From positions 3,010,609 to 3,070,608 of the forward strand of contig NC_135567.1 of assembly GCF_964340395.1 (NCBI RefSeq): a stretch of 60,000 nucleotides of DNA, given 5' to 3'. The notes beneath the pieces were generated by a model. The model saw nothing but the letters and a program-made list of their open reading frames with translations. It had not been told where the DNA came from and did not search any database. This document shows, in pieces, positions 11,756 to 31,375 of this stretch. Source of the stretch: Glandiceps talaboti (taxonomy: Eukaryota; Hemichordata; Enteropneusta; Spengelidae). A program made the translations under genes and the position numbers. The first letter of the stretch is position 1; each line of letters begins with the position of its first letter.

Positions 11756-13721
11756 AAAAGTTGCAAGGATATGTATAGAGAAGTGAGAGTTAAGATTAAA
11801 ATAGGTCAGTTTATAGGGAAGACAGAAAGGAGGTCTTAGAGTGAGAGTAACGATGACTGTGGGGAAGACAGTTCAAAATTGAAGGAGCAGTTTAAGAAAA
11901 GGGTCACTCACTCACCTTCTTAGTCAGTACTACAAATTACTTAAAAGTGCACTCTTAATGAAATTAAACATAATTTTGAAATACCAGATTCACCGAATAT
12001 TTGATTAATAATAATTTTTAAAATGTCTACTAATGAAAAAGCAACTAAGTTTCGGTATTTTCTAATTGTTTTCTAATTGTGAACATTATTTTTCCTAAAT
12101 TTAGTGAACTTGGGTGAACAGAATTAAACTATCATATTATAGTTTTGGTGTTTTCGAAATAATTTCGATGCTACAGAGAAAACTGTTTCTTATTTAAATG
12201 TACTACAAAAACCTTCAGAGAAAATACACATTCTGTCACCCGAATTATTAACTCATATAACAACTGTACACAATTACGCGGTTTTTCAGTGACTGTAGTT
12301 ATATATATTATACATTTATACTTTCATCCATTGTAAATGTGACAATGTTGACATACTCTAAACATGCACTTCATTTGTAATGATCTGATTAGGTCTAAAT
12401 ATTTGTTGTGAAAATTCATGTTTACAAAATGTAGTGGATATTTATTAGCACAATTTATTTGTATATTAATGCATAGATTCAAATGAAAATTGCCCATGTT
12501 GTGAGAAATCAAGTTATATGTATAAAAAATATCCAGTACTACAGTAAACACGGTGGAACCTTTAGATGATAGACATTAGTTTACACAATGGTTTTAGTGG
12601 TCTGACCTTTACTATCACAATATTAAACAAGACAGAAAGTATTTATTTCAGCTACTAAATTGGTGAATGGTTTCCCCTTTTGGATTAGATGAATACGTTT
12701 GGCAAGTGGCCTGTCAGTAGGTTAGAATGGCTGATCTATTTTTATCCTTTTGTTGAACCTTTAGTAGGAGGAATAACAACTTCAGTGTTCTTGTACAAAA
12801 TACTCCTACAACGTGTGTCAAAAATAGCACACTATGCGAGAATAGGAAGTTTTCACGTCTTGCATTGCAACCTGTATTTTTACTTTACTTTCTCAGTAAA
12901 TTAACAAATGCAACGATACTGACGTAATAAATGATTCGAAATTATAAAAACTTGGTTATCAGGTCAATAAAATTATTATTTGCCGAAAGTGGAAAGTGTT
13001 CATCAGGTTGTCAAAAGTACAAATACATATCCTGATGATATCAGTCATAGTGAATATATAGTAAATTGCGTGCTTTGTAATTCTTTCAATATTCTACATT
13101 ATTAATACTGAATGATTTAATTATGATTATGATTATGACGTGTGTCTTCTAAGATTATATTAAAATCGGAATCATACCAGTGTAAATGTTAGCGATTTTA
13201 AAATTATAGTCTGTTTCAAAAAATGAATTGAAAACGGTTTTTAATTATTAACTGTCTTTTAAGTACAGACGTCTTCATTTGGGTTCAACATATCGGCAGA
13301 TGTAAAACTAATCGCATGAGTTTCTAGTATTTGGGGACAAATACGATAATTTGCTCTGAAACAGTCAACATTAAATGATGAATGAATTTAAAGGGATGGA
13401 ACAGAGAGCTGAGCGAGAAATAATTTACATTGAACTATAACTATAACTATAACTATAGTATAAACAAACTGATTTACTGGCATTATCGATTTATTTTCCA
13501 CCCCATTGTATTATGTCTGTTGATGAGTATTTCTTACTGGAAATATCGGTTTATTTTCCACCCCATTATATTAGGTTAGCTCTCCAAAACATAGAAGGTA
13601 GTCGTGCTCCATGTACTCCTGACTGACTGTAATAACTGACCATTCTTTTCCTTTTCTGACGACTAAAACTGAATTTTAAGTGTAAATGGTATGAAATTTC
13701 ATGTGAACATATAGGCATAAC

Positions 13722-13723
<2 letters not shown>
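11756..13723. other. No gene seen; small tandem duplication near 13.5 kb
   Basis: AT-rich sequence. The only structure seen is a 60-base-period duplication: the segment 13,472-13,513 recurs at 13,532-13,573 around TTTATTTTCCACCCCATT. Short ORFs at 12,324-12,551 (minus) and 12,689-12,904 (plus) have no recognisable motif. Confidence 0.5.

Positions 13724-13792
<69 letters not shown>
13724..13792. repeat. (AT)n microsatellite
   Basis: About 35 uninterrupted AT units. Self-complementary, so able to form cruciforms. Confidence 0.95.
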
Positions 13793-13795
<3 letters not shown>

Positions 13796-15091
13796 CACGA
13801 CATGTACTACATTTATTTCGAGCTTGAAATTTTAGTAAATAAGTTGCATTATACAATTAGTGATAATTTCCAAGCAACAAATTCGAAAACGTTAGCCTAG
13901 AAAGCATGATCAGCATCTTATCCGTGTTAATGATTTATGTCATTGACTATATTTTAAAAGTATTTTTGTAACAGTGGATGATGTAAACCATTACCAAAGT
14001 AAGTGTTTTATATTACAAATTATGAAGATAACATTTCATTTTTATATGCACAATAAATATATGCATTTTGACATTATGAACAGAATACATTGAAGTTTAA
14101 ATTTGCGACGGGAAAGTTGAAGGAATTGCATTTTACAATATAGTATATCTATAGTCTAGGAGTTTACTGACAAGATATATATCTATCACTTATTACGCTT
14201 CTAACAAACACACACCTGGTGGGATGGTAAAAGAATAAGCAATGGTTTTTACCTAAACCCAAATCAATGACTGTAATTCAGATGTTACTGTCTTCATGAA
14301 TGTTTGATTGATTTTATATAGAATATGATTGTCTAGACATATTGTCAATTTTAAAAGTAGCAGGTTAATTATTACAACTAGACAGAAACTATTACAATGA
14401 GGGGTCGGAAGGGTCAGGTCAGGAAGGTTATTGCCCCCTCTCCCGCATTGAAACTCTTTGAAACTTTTGGACCCAAAAGCATGCGATGTGATGTTATATT
14501 CACGTGTTACTAGATCTTACTACTGGTTATTCTAGATCCAATTTCAGGAAACGTAAATGGTGTAGGCATTTTTGGATAAAAGGTGGACGACAGCTGTAAT
14601 GGTATATCACATTGTATATCCAGACACTTCCTCTGGCCCGCTGAGCTATTTCTGTTAAAGTCATGGGTACACACATACCTAATTGACATTATGTCGTATA
14701 TAACAAAAACCATATGTTCCAGATGTGAGTATAAATTATCAAATGAACAACGATGTTATATCTGAAACGTTTCGACGACTTAATTCGATGTAATGCAGTC
14801 CATCTCGTGCAATGCAGTCTGCACTGATCCATTGCAGACTTTGTATGTAACGTGAATTGGCCACCAAGAACTGCAGTGTTTAAATGAATGTAAGGCAAGC
14901 CTGACTGATGTCCACATGAATGGAAACTATGTCAGTAATTCTGTGCTTAACTATTCATTGTCAGGTGACCTTTGACATTCAATTCTTAACAAGCATCCGG
15001 TAATTTTTCAAAGGTGTTAAGAAAACACACCAATAGAATACCACAGAGTCTGATTTTTGATAAGTTACTGATAGTAATCAAGTCGTGAAAA

Positions 15092-15093
<2 letters not shown>
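13793..15093. other. No gene seen; one copy of a recurrent TGACCTTTGAC-bearing motif
   Basis: No coding signal. Near 14,950-14,980 the sequence TAACTATTCATTGTCAGG precedes GTGACCTTTGAC. Related stretches occur near 17,615 and 22,140 and, on the other strand, near 26,890. Confidence 0.45.

Positions 15094-15128
<35 letters not shown>
15094..15128. repeat. (AT)n microsatellite
   Basis: About 17 AT units, uninterrupted. Confidence 0.9.
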
Positions 15129-16975
<1,847 letters not shown>

Positions 16976-18240
16976 TCAAACGCAACAGTATATTTAGTAT
17001 ACTTATATTTACAATTGAGAATGAATAATTCATAATTGCAATAAAACGTAGTTTATGAAATAATGTGAATGTCAGTATTGTCAGTATATGGATGTCGTGT
17101 ACATTACGTGACAGAGTGACTTCTTAAACACTGACTCCTAGTTACAATTAGTAAACCCATTGACTTGTTACCATTAATGATAGCATAGTGTTAACACTAA
17201 GACAATATAACATCCTAACGTCAACATAAACGTATCAGTTAGACAGATAGGTATACTTATTTACTATTTCGCAGTCCATTTTCCAGCCGCCAGGAAGCCA
17301 ATAAGTTGGTAATCCGTTTACGTCATCCTTAGGTTAAGGAGGTGAATATTCCAGAAGAACAGACTGTCAAATCTACAACATTAAGTTATAGCCTAAAATG
17401 GCTGGACACAACTTGTGTTGATCACAGCTAGATTGTCCAACGACTTGCGGTAGGTTCAGCCCCTACCGACTCACTGTGAACGTTGCAGCTAACATGAATG
17501 GCGGCAAATCACAAAGAATGACATTGTTACCATGACAAATAGACATGCTTGACTGAAGAAGCTTACTTGTCTCTTGAGTTCAGAAGTTTGCCACTATACC
17601 TTACTATACAGCAAGCTATTCATCACTATGTCACCTTTAACCAAATCGTTTCCTACTGAGCATCTTTGACCCAGCCGCCCTCTGATAATAACAAACCTTA
17701 GATTATTCTGTTTGCTAGTACTTCTAGCTGGATATGACCCATGCTAAATAACGTGTGTAAAACAGAACGGTTGATGTATTGTTCAGATACGAGAAGATGA
17801 ACATGTCCTGTCATAGATTACATAGCATGAATACTGCCTCAGACAAGTACGACAATTCTATTTTGTTCTTTTTTGTTGCTATTTTCACACTGTTTAAGGG
17901 CAGAGATGCAGGGTGTAGATGATTGACTGTGGCCTGTATATCAATTCTAAAATATAGAGAACAATTATTAATAAATAATGACGATAACTATCTAAAACTT
18001 TATATTTTCAGAAATGCAAATTTGTAAATTTTATTGTCATGGTGTCACCTTTGTCAAGTGACCCAAAAGAGTTATGAGCCATGATAATATGTGGTATACT
18101 TGGTCCGCTATTAATGTGGACGATAGTGTCGAGACATGCTACGATCTCTTCTTCTATCAATGAGAGTATACCTCAGGAAACGGAGATATCATGTTTGGTA
18201 CACCTGTGATATGATCATTTTACTGAAACAGAAAGCTCAC
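16976..18240. other. No gene seen
   Basis: Nothing coding. Another relative of the recurrent motif lies near 17,615-17,645 (AGCTATTCATCACTATGTC then ACCTTTAACC). Confidence 0.45.
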
Positions 18241-20068
18241 GTTCCGTAAAACCAGTCAACAGATGAACTTTGACCACTTATTTCGCCTCAGAGCTGAATT
18301 CAAGTCGATGCAAAAGACGGTATTCTACCCAGGATATAGCTAATGATTTCAGTGATTTCTTCCAAACAACATTTTCTAATCAGATTATCAGTAAATATCT
18401 TAATTGTAAGTTGGTTGTTGACTTTTCACTGGATAAGATCTTTGTAACATCAGCACAAGTTGAGGAAATTTTGTAAGGAACTGATCCTCATGAGGCTTGT
18501 GGGCTTGATGGAGTATCTGGTGTAATACTTTACAAATGTGCATCTCAGTTATGTATACCGTTGACAATCCTTTTTAGCAAATCTTTAAATTCTGGAGTTT
18601 TTCCACCACTTTTCAAAAAAGTCCATGTTGTTCCTGCATTTAAGTCAGGTCTGAGATCTGATGTCTCCAATTATCGTCCCATTTCTTTAGGCAGCAAAGT
18701 TTTTGAAAAGGTCGTTTCAAATCAGTATATGCGTGTGTTGATAGTTCCGTTAGTTCTTGCCAACATGTATTTCCCAAGGGTCGATCAACTACCACGAATT
18801 TTGTGGAATACATTGACTTTATATGCAGTGAACTCGATAAAAGCAGGCAAGTAGATTCACTGTACCTTGATTAATCGAAAGAATTTGATTCTGTTAACCA
18901 TCTGCTTCTCATACACAAGTTGAAATCCCATGGTATTAGTGGATGCCTTCGTTCTTATTTAAATAATCGACAACAGCGTGCTGTCATTGGAGGTACCTCG
19001 TCTACATGGCGAAAGGTTATATCAGGTGTACCTCAGGGTTCCATCCTTGGCCCGCTTCTTTTTAGTATGTATATTAACGATTTTCCTGGTGTTATCAAGT
19101 CGTATGAGTTTTTGCTGTATGCAGACGACTTCAAGATTTCCTAAACAATTTTTAATGATCTAGACAGTTTTAGACCACATAATTACCGTTTCTGAATGGC
19201 CAAAATGTGGCACCTAAAACTTAATGGGAAGAAGACTGTCATCTCTCATAAATATACGATCAACGCCATCAAAATCGACCGTGTAAACTAAGTCAAAGAT
19301 CTTGGCGTTGTCCTCTCAACTAATTTGAGCTGGGAGTTACACATTCAGGGCATCATCAAAAAGGCTTACAGGCTTGTTAGTTTGATAAAGCGTACCTGCA
19401 AGTATTTCCATGACAGTTCTTGTATCATTAATTTATATAAATCGCTTCTATGGAGTCAACTAGAGTATTGTCCACAAGTTTGTTCACTCCATCAGAAGTA
19501 TTTAATCACTAAAATTGAGAGAGTCCAGCATAAATTTCCAATCTACCTTTTTTTGGAACATCGTTCCATGGTAAAGGAGTAAGCCTCGATTACAGTAATC
19601 TTTGTCAGTGTTTTAATATCCAAAGTCTTCAATCTCGTAGGAAATTGTTGGATGCAGTCTTTTTATATAAATGTTTAAATTGCTCTTTTAACTCAATGTA
19701 TATTGTTGCCAATGTCCCGTTTCATGTGCCATCCAGGAATCTCCGTTCCCACTACACATTTAAAATGGCACGTTTTAATTCTACTCAAAGGAAAAACTCG
19801 TTTTTATTTAGGACCTTCAATTTTATCAATACCTTGCAAAACACTGACATATTTTCCAGTCTCAGTACTTTTAGATAAGATGTCCTAAATGAAATAGTTG
19901 ATGTGTGATTTTAAAGCAATTTCGGTAATTTTATCTTCTTTTAATTCATTTGATTTCTATTTTTACTAGTTTTGTAAATATTGAATGCATTTTAGTCTTT
20001 TCCAATTTCAGAGTGTCTGTAAATGGGGTAATCCTGGAGTCATCTCAAAAAAAAGAAAGAAAAAAGAG
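18241..20068 (+). mobile_element. Non-LTR retrotransposon remnant (5'-truncated RT)
   Basis: Reverse-transcriptase remnant of a Jockey/CR1-superfamily LINE, a family different from the element at 4.0-8.3 kb. Pieces in order: ANDFSDFFQTTF (18,330s); SNYRPISLGSKVFEKVV (18,670s); GISGCLRSYLNNRQQRAVIGG (18,930 on); GVPQGSILGPLLFSMYINDF (19,025 on); catalytic YADD at 19,118-19,129; KDLGVVLSTNLSWELHI (19,295 on); and a C-terminal cysteine-poor tail to about 19,878. Many stops and frameshifts separate the pieces, and the palm between FKSG and GISG is degraded. No endonuclease domain is present. The 3' end is an A-rich run near 20,048-20,068. Confidence 0.85.
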
Positions 20069-20868
<800 letters not shown>

Positions 20869-23554
20869 GCGATATATACATACACCTCCACTGCTTTGCA
20901 TGTAATGTCAGTGCATTCGACAGACGGCATATATTTGGTACTAAAGGTCAGTAAGATAAGGGATCCATTCAGACTATTCGGTATCGCCAGCTAAACGTCG
21001 TCACTAAGGCATATCCGCTTTGACCACCTATTACAACTTCATTCATTGAATGTTTGTTGTACATCACCCACCAGAACTTGAAAACAATAATTCATAAATG
21101 TGAAAATGTTTCTTGATATATAACGATGCCAATATAAGTAGAATGAACTTTAGCAGACAGTTGACCGCCATTTATTTGCATGTATCATAAAATAATGCAA
21201 CAGACTAGAACGACCTTAAAAAATTGCCAAGACACTGGTGTGTAATTTTACACGTTCTGATTCTACAGGCGTACCGGACAATGTGAATTGATATAGGTAA
21301 CGATACACTTTACTTACTAGTTCTCAGTTTTATCAGGGTGAAATACAATCTCGAAGAATTAAAATACGTTTTGTATTTGGGTTGATGGATTTAACTCATA
21401 TATCCTTTATTTTTGAAAGAAATGGCAAACACAAATAAATAAATAAACTAGTCCCCACCTAATGACAACTATAAATTATTCATCAAATGGCTCGGAAATG
21501 TTATCTAAAGAAACTGAATGATAATAACTATCCAACTTAAATATTTAAAAGTGCAACATATACATCAACACAAGTAATAATGCTAGTACTTACAAAATGT
21601 AGAATAATGAATGAAGCAACAAGTAAATTTTATGACCCAACGTTCAAGTTGAATATGTACTTCCTGTCGTTAATCAAAATACATGTCATTACAAATACAC
21701 CAGTCTGAATCACATATATAAAGTTATGATATATATTATAAGTAAATACATTAGTTAATATTATGTCGTTATAAATAAGACGTACATAATTATAAAATAA
21801 GTAGTGAGGGCAGTAGGGCTCGAGATCAAACTTAATTAAAACTAGTATGGTATAAGGAAGAAGCATGGTGCTGTGATGAATGCAGTGACGTCATAGCGAA
21901 TAGAAATGTATAGATAAAAAGATATATGTGTAGCCTAAAAGCTGGCCAAATTCAACTTGTTTGTATACACTCAGCGAATTGTGGTAGTCTGAGATTTAAT
22001 CTTTTAATCCAACGGCACACTTCAATTCGTTTCTTAGTATTAAACATGATTGGAAGCAATCCCAACGCGTCATCAGGACACTAAGACTAGCTTGACGTTA
22101 TCAGAGGAGTACGCCAGTGTACGTACGACACTGTACAGTAACTATTCATCTCCTTGTCACCTTTGACCCGGATGGACTCAACAAAACATACGGGGATTTC
22201 CCCAAAGATGTAAACAAATAATGACCTCTCTGAATACCCGTTCCTATTCATTCGTATGGCATTTATTACTTTATGTATATTATCAATCTATTTAATTCTA
22301 ATTCCCACAAACTAACCATATAATCAACATATTCATAAATGTCTACTGATAAAACGTATTTCAGACGTGTCATTCATGTCACGGACAGGTAGTAACTATT
22401 TCACAGCGATTATGTAGATAAACGAGTCTGTATATTCTCTGGTTATCATCATAAATATATGATTTTTATAGTCAATATATATGAATAACGACTAAGCCTA
22501 CATGGCAGAATGGAATATAAAAACACCATAATCAACGTACAAAGACCTGTATTTAGGATATGTACACTATTGTTACTCACTGTTTAAAGTGGCAATATGG
22601 ATGAGGCTTTGGTATTTATTTTTGACTTTTAATTATAAAACATTTTATCACGGCTTCATGTTTGAAAAAATAGTGTAAATGAACATTGACCAAGTCTGTG
22701 TTTGCAAGTCATTAAATTGCAAAAAAAGCTAAAAACAAAAGGTGTAAAACGTTTGCATATGTTGTTCCATGTTGATTTGTCAAGCAGGAAACCATGGTGA
22801 AATTGATTTCTAAATTAAAAATCCAAAATAAATACCCAATCCTCATATAAAAACTTCAAAGTAGGAGTAACCTTTCTTTAGCATATTAAGTAATTCACAC
22901 TATCACGGGTACATTTTTAAATGACTGAACATAACAAGGTAGAGTTCACGGAAAAATACAGATGTTCTATTCCATTAAATATACTGTAGTGCCAAATATA
23001 GTAACATTAATAACTAGCTATTTCCTGAACACATTATTTCTAATTGTATTACCTTACATTAAAAGCGTATGCTACCATTGAAAGGTAATTTGACAATACA
23101 ACATAATTACATCCGCTCCCTAAAATGCCAACAGTTGATTTAGGTTGATGGACATATACACGGGTGTCATATTCATAAAGTAAAATTAAATATTGCATTT
23201 GAAATATTATTGACAGATTGCCAATAGTAAAACTAAATATATTAGCATGTAAATTAGAAACACTCCTTTGTTAATAATCAATTCAAACTGGATAAATACT
23301 ATTATAAATACGGTGAAAGTTGAAAATTTTATGACAATTTTAACAATTTCAGTAATATATTTATTTCCCTCTCAGATATATTTATGGGGTGGGTGATATC
23401 TGATGGACAACATTTCAATATAATAATGACAAATACTTACTAATGTATCCACAAAGTGCATTATGTGGTATTTGTGAAACAAACAACACAGTCAAGTATA
23501 AAAAGCAAATGTATATAGATATATGTATATATACAATATATATAGAAACAACAA
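20869..23554. other. No gene seen
   Basis: AT-rich sequence. Near 22,135-22,170 it holds the recurrent motif TAACTATTCATCTCC followed by TTGTCACCTTTGACCC. No RNA gene, ORF or element motif was recognised. Confidence 0.45.
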
Positions 23555-23650
23555 ACAGACATACATACATACATACATACATACATACATACATACATAC
23601 ATACATGTACATACATACATACATACATACATCCAGACAGACAGACAGAC

Positions 23651-23681
<31 letters not shown>

Positions 23682-23706
23682 CATACATCCAGACAGACAG
23701 ACAGAC

Positions 23707-23737
<31 letters not shown>

Positions 23738-23822
23738 CATACATACATACATACATACATACATACATACATACATACATACATACATACATACATACAT
23801 ACATACATACATACATACATTC

Positions 23823-23854
<32 letters not shown>
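23555..23854. repeat. (ATAC)n / (CAGA)n interspersed microsatellite
   Basis: Blocks of ATAC are separated twice by near-identical CAGACAGACAGACTT inserts and end in a (CAGA)n block. The repeated block pattern indicates duplication of a composite segment and not just single-unit slippage. Confidence 0.95.
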
Positions 23855-23989
23855 GGGCTGACAGACAGAAAAGCAGTTAGGCAGGCAGATTAAAAGACAT
23901 ACATTCAGACAAACCGACATACTGATAGACAGATAAACAGACTAACATATTGACACAGATATCCAGACATACATACGGACAGGAAGTCA

Positions 23990-23992
<3 letters not shown>

Positions 23993-24061
<69 letters not shown>
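23993..24061. repeat. (AT)n microsatellite
   Basis: About 34 AT units, preceded by degenerate CAGA/CATA sequence from the neighbouring array. Confidence 0.95.
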
Positions 24062-24062
<1 letters not shown>

Positions 24063-25000
24063 GGCAGGCGGGCGGTTGGCCGGGCAAAACAAAACAGGAA
24101 AACCAGAAACGAGAGACTGAGTGGGCAGCTCAACTAATTGACTAACCACATGTAATTTTAGGTTTCCGATGACATAGAGAAGAACAATGCATCGATTGAT
24201 CGTCATCACGAATACACCTTTACTGCATTACAATACTAATGTTCAGTAGACGACACAATTGGTGTATAAAGACAGTTAGATGAAGATGAGTAGTTTTGAA
24301 GACATTTGAATAGAACGGTATGACAATAATTTTACATGAAATTATTCAGTCTATTTGGTGTTACCCACTTTACAACCTGATTGATCATGGCCACTTTAAC
24401 ACCGCTAGTTTCATTTATTAGCAGTTTTCCAAAATAGATCAATAATGAAAATAAGCATTTTAGTTCATTTATGTAGAAAAATGTTTTGGGTAATGTTGAT
24501 ATTACTCTCTCGCGTGTGTTATTATTGACAATCTATTACTAAAGGACATTGACAGCGCCCTCAACTATAACGTGGCGTCTGTCCACACACTTTTCAATAT
24601 ATGTTAGTCACGTGATTTCTACTACATTTATCACTATACAAATCACAGGTATTGCGCCTCCTTTTATTACCCATCTTAATTACCCAAATTGAAGATATTT
24701 TATCTGTTTGGCATAATTTATGTACCACATAGTGAAATTGTTTAATTGCAAATGAATTTTTTACACTGGTTTATTGTAAGCACAAATTGTTTGTTTCTAG
24801 TTCAGGGTCGACCATTTGTAACGGTTAGCTGACCTGATACATATTGAAAGTTAACCCGTAGCATAACTTTCATTACCATTACAGGGACTGTTGTGATAGA
24901 CTTTTGCTCCACTTCTGACTGCTATTGTTATACACGCAACACTTACAGAAAACCATTTCAGCGTCCTCAATTAGTATCATCAACGACCATTTCACACTCT
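24062..25000. other. No gene seen
   Basis: No coding frame or recognisable repeat. The sequence GGCAGGCGGGCGGTTGGCC directly after the AT array is unusually GC-rich for the window. Confidence 0.45.
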
Positions 25001-25013
25001 CTGTCTCTGAGTC

Positions 25014-25084
<71 letters not shown>

Positions 25085-25115
25085 GACTGTCCGTCTGTAT
25101 CTCTCTCTCTCTCTC
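25001..25115. repeat. (CTGT)n/(CT)n microsatellite
   Basis: CTGT units with CT interruptions. The SVCLSVCL frame is repeat translation. Confidence 0.9.
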
Positions 25116-27710
25116 GTATGAAAGATAAGACAGTTATTTGTATGTTTTAACACATTTTATTCCACCATAAAAATCATGTACAGACAAAAACATCTGCCAT
25201 CTAGTCGAGATATATTGCAAATAAAGAAATCATTACAAGAACTCTTTCATTGTGCCAATGTAATGTCTATCACAGATTTGAATGGATCCAGAGGATAGCT
25301 TGTATACAGAGTTTCTTATCAACTCAGCTATCGAGTAACTGGAGATTACAATATGCAAATATAAGTGTTTCGAGGTTGATTCAATGAGCAATATAGACTA
25401 AAGGCGTAAAACGGGGTCGTAGTCAAATAAAAGACTTGGGGACAATTTCTTTGGATCTTTGAACCCAAATATATATTTTAATCTTTAAATTTCTATATCA
25501 AATATTGTGCCAAATTGCTTCATTAAAACTCCAACCGGTGCAACTTAACAAGTACAGATTCATTCACATATGATTAATCTAAAATAAATATCCAATACCG
25601 GGTTTGTCATATGCTGTCATCTACTAGCACTTGTTATGACGTCACACTAGTTGTCACAAATGCCTAGAGTACATTGCTACATTAAATCAATTATTCAAAA
25701 CTAAATTTTAATGATATGCGAATTCTACACAACAATTAAATTCAATGCATGTTAATAAATAAACCTAACACAAAATAAATAAAACGTTTCAAATGCATAA
25801 CATTTTCTGCATACAATGTTTTTTCAACCGGAGACTTGTACATAATATTGCAGCCAAGATCAGACTTTTGTTTCGTATAGGGAAACAAATGAAATTTACT
25901 AACGTGTACTTTTCAAAATACTTGAAGTTGTGTCATTTTAATCAGACATGCAGTCGTAGAAACAGTTTCCAAAACTCTGTGTGTTTCTATAATTTAGATG
26001 CTTCCATGTCAGTTATTTGCATAACTTTTTTCAATTAAAGGCCGACATGTTGATTTAGAAATACTATCATGGAATTTCAAGTCGATAAAAAATAGTCAAA
26101 AAATTTTGTTCATGTGTATGTTCACTAAACTGTTCTTTCGTTTTTCATGGTCAAACAAATTAATTGGAAATTGATCATATCAAAGACGTTTTACTTTTAT
26201 TTGTATAAGTAAATTTGTGTTCAAACTAAGGCATATATCCTTACGACGTTGTTTAGTTTTTGTGTTCGTTCCTTAATTTGAAGATTTGGTTTATTTACAC
26301 TCATTTCTGCAACTGCTGATCCGACGATGAAAATGATTTGATTTTGATTTTGATGGTGACAAAGTAAGGAATACGAATGAGAGAATAAGAAAATATTGTG
26401 TAATGGACAATCAACCGTGTAGTCTTCAACAGGCGCATAAGTATTTTTGTTGCAATGGGAATAGCTGTAGAAAATGTTTAACATTCAAGTTGACGGTTGG
26501 AAAAAAAGTCAATATTTCTAATAACAAAATAAGTCGAACTATATGGATATATAGTAGTAACACTATCAGTGAAGACAAACAGAAAAATAAACAAACATAT
26601 GAACAAGTAAACAAATAACATACAAACATCGATTGAGCCCATTTATAGTACTGTGTTGAATTTGATTCTTTTGTTGGGAAAAGTTCGCGTATTTATCGCG
26701 GATTTATATGGCCAATCTCCTATATAAAACGAGGAACAGCACCTGACAACTGCAGTCAAATAGCTCGATCCCTTAGTCCAGAGAGTGCTGACAATCACAC
26801 ATAGATAATGTCGGAGTAACTGTCCCAGCAGACAGATCACCCGATCTGGCAGTGTAGGAGAGTCTGTAGACCGGTTGGATAATTTAACGGTCAAAGGTCA
26901 TCAGAGGTGACTACACTTGATGTACATAGTTACTATGGTGATGAACTACGACGATGTTATTTACTGAAGAAGTATGGAGGTGGTATCATCATTGTTCTGC
27001 TGAAGTCGAGGAACGACACATGAACGACAAACGAATTTCAACAGTTCAAATCAGCAATGCGACTGAATAGCTCCAATCATACATGATGTGTTACTTGCGA
27101 TTATAGAATGGAAAGGTCGAGTAGCAGTCCGTCCCGTTCCCTTCGTTCACAAAAGCGTCTGTACATGTTTCAGCGGTCGACGGCTTTCAGTCACGGATGG
27201 TAAAACTGAACGCTATTACTGGTTTAGTTTTTGGAATAAAGTTCGCCAATGGACTATCTAGTAACGGCAACAATCCAGGGTAAACATTCGCGGACTGTAC
27301 TGCTTGTATAGTTCGCGTGAAGTTTGTTAAGAACTTGTATTGTGAAGGAAAAGTTGTACAAAGTATTCCGGTGTTATATCCTGGTTAATAATGTATACTG
27401 GTTTGTCAAATTACTTCCTGAAAATAAGTAAAATAAGTAAGAAAAATGTAGTTAGTTAAGTTGGCTTCATACCATATGATAGGATACACTTACAATTTAA
27501 ACCTACAAACAATCCATGGTTGATTTACTTTTACTTATACTGGACGTTTTTTTTTCTAGCCATAGTGTATTACAGTGTTACATTAAATTTACATTATATT
27601 GTCTGGAATTATCACATTTCGAAATATGGTACACTACTTTATATTTTCTAGGGAACAAATAATGTATTATGTATATATCCTTACAAAACGTAGAACGAAA
27701 ATGAACTGTT
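25116..27710. other. Downstream flank of the minus-strand gene; no separate gene seen
   Basis: This lies 3' of the gene ending at 27,726 and may hold its 3' UTR exon, because a donor-like GTAAGTTAAC directly follows the stop. The interval 26,640-27,300 is less AT-rich than its surroundings and holds CGGTCAAAGGTCATC (near 26,889), the reverse of the recurrent motif. I could not place a polyadenylation site. Confidence 0.4.
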
Positions 27711-27725
27711 AACTTACTTTGCTGA

Positions 27726-31019
<3,294 letters not shown>

Positions 31020-31033
<14 letters not shown>

Positions 31034-31065
31034 TACACAGTAGTCTTCGGTACAAGGCACTGCTG
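31020..31065 (-). other. Exon 1: 5' UTR plus first 14 coding bases
   Basis: Ends in CTATCAG followed by the donor GTGAGT. It carries tandem ATG ATG at 31,033-31,028, in frame with the ATG at 30,573 after splicing. The transcription start is inferred to lie about 25-30 bases below the TATA box. Intron 1 (31,019-30,575) contains the GA array. Confidence 0.65.
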
Positions 31066-31087
31066 ACTGTGACCAGAGGTACTGCTA

Positions 31088-31094
31088 CTTATAT
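31088..31094 (-). promoter_or_regulatory. TATA box of the minus-strand gene
   Basis: ATATAAG on the minus strand, about 55-60 bases upstream of the in-frame ATG pair and about 70 bases upstream of the first donor. Spacing and orientation fit a core promoter. Confidence 0.6.
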
Positions 31095-31375
31095 GCGTTA
31101 TTTCACGGTCGCTATGTGTGAAATATTGCTTTCTAAACACTTTGATTGGTTTACAAATACATTGACGTCATATGTGTTGTCATTCATGGTATAATTTGTT
31201 CATAGCAGCAAAGATGATGTTGCTTGTTTTGAACCTCTAAACATTTGACTTTCCAAATGTGCCGTCGAATTATCAACAATATTGATGTTACGAGCCAATA
31301 TCTGTGTTATTGTGGCGCTCCAGAAAATATGGAAGCTATCACTTGTAAACTGTTTTGTTATTTGTTTATACAGTG

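Noticed and set aside
23415-23920. Several frames over 100 codons (YVCM, HTYI)
   Set aside because: Translations of the ATAC/CAGA array.
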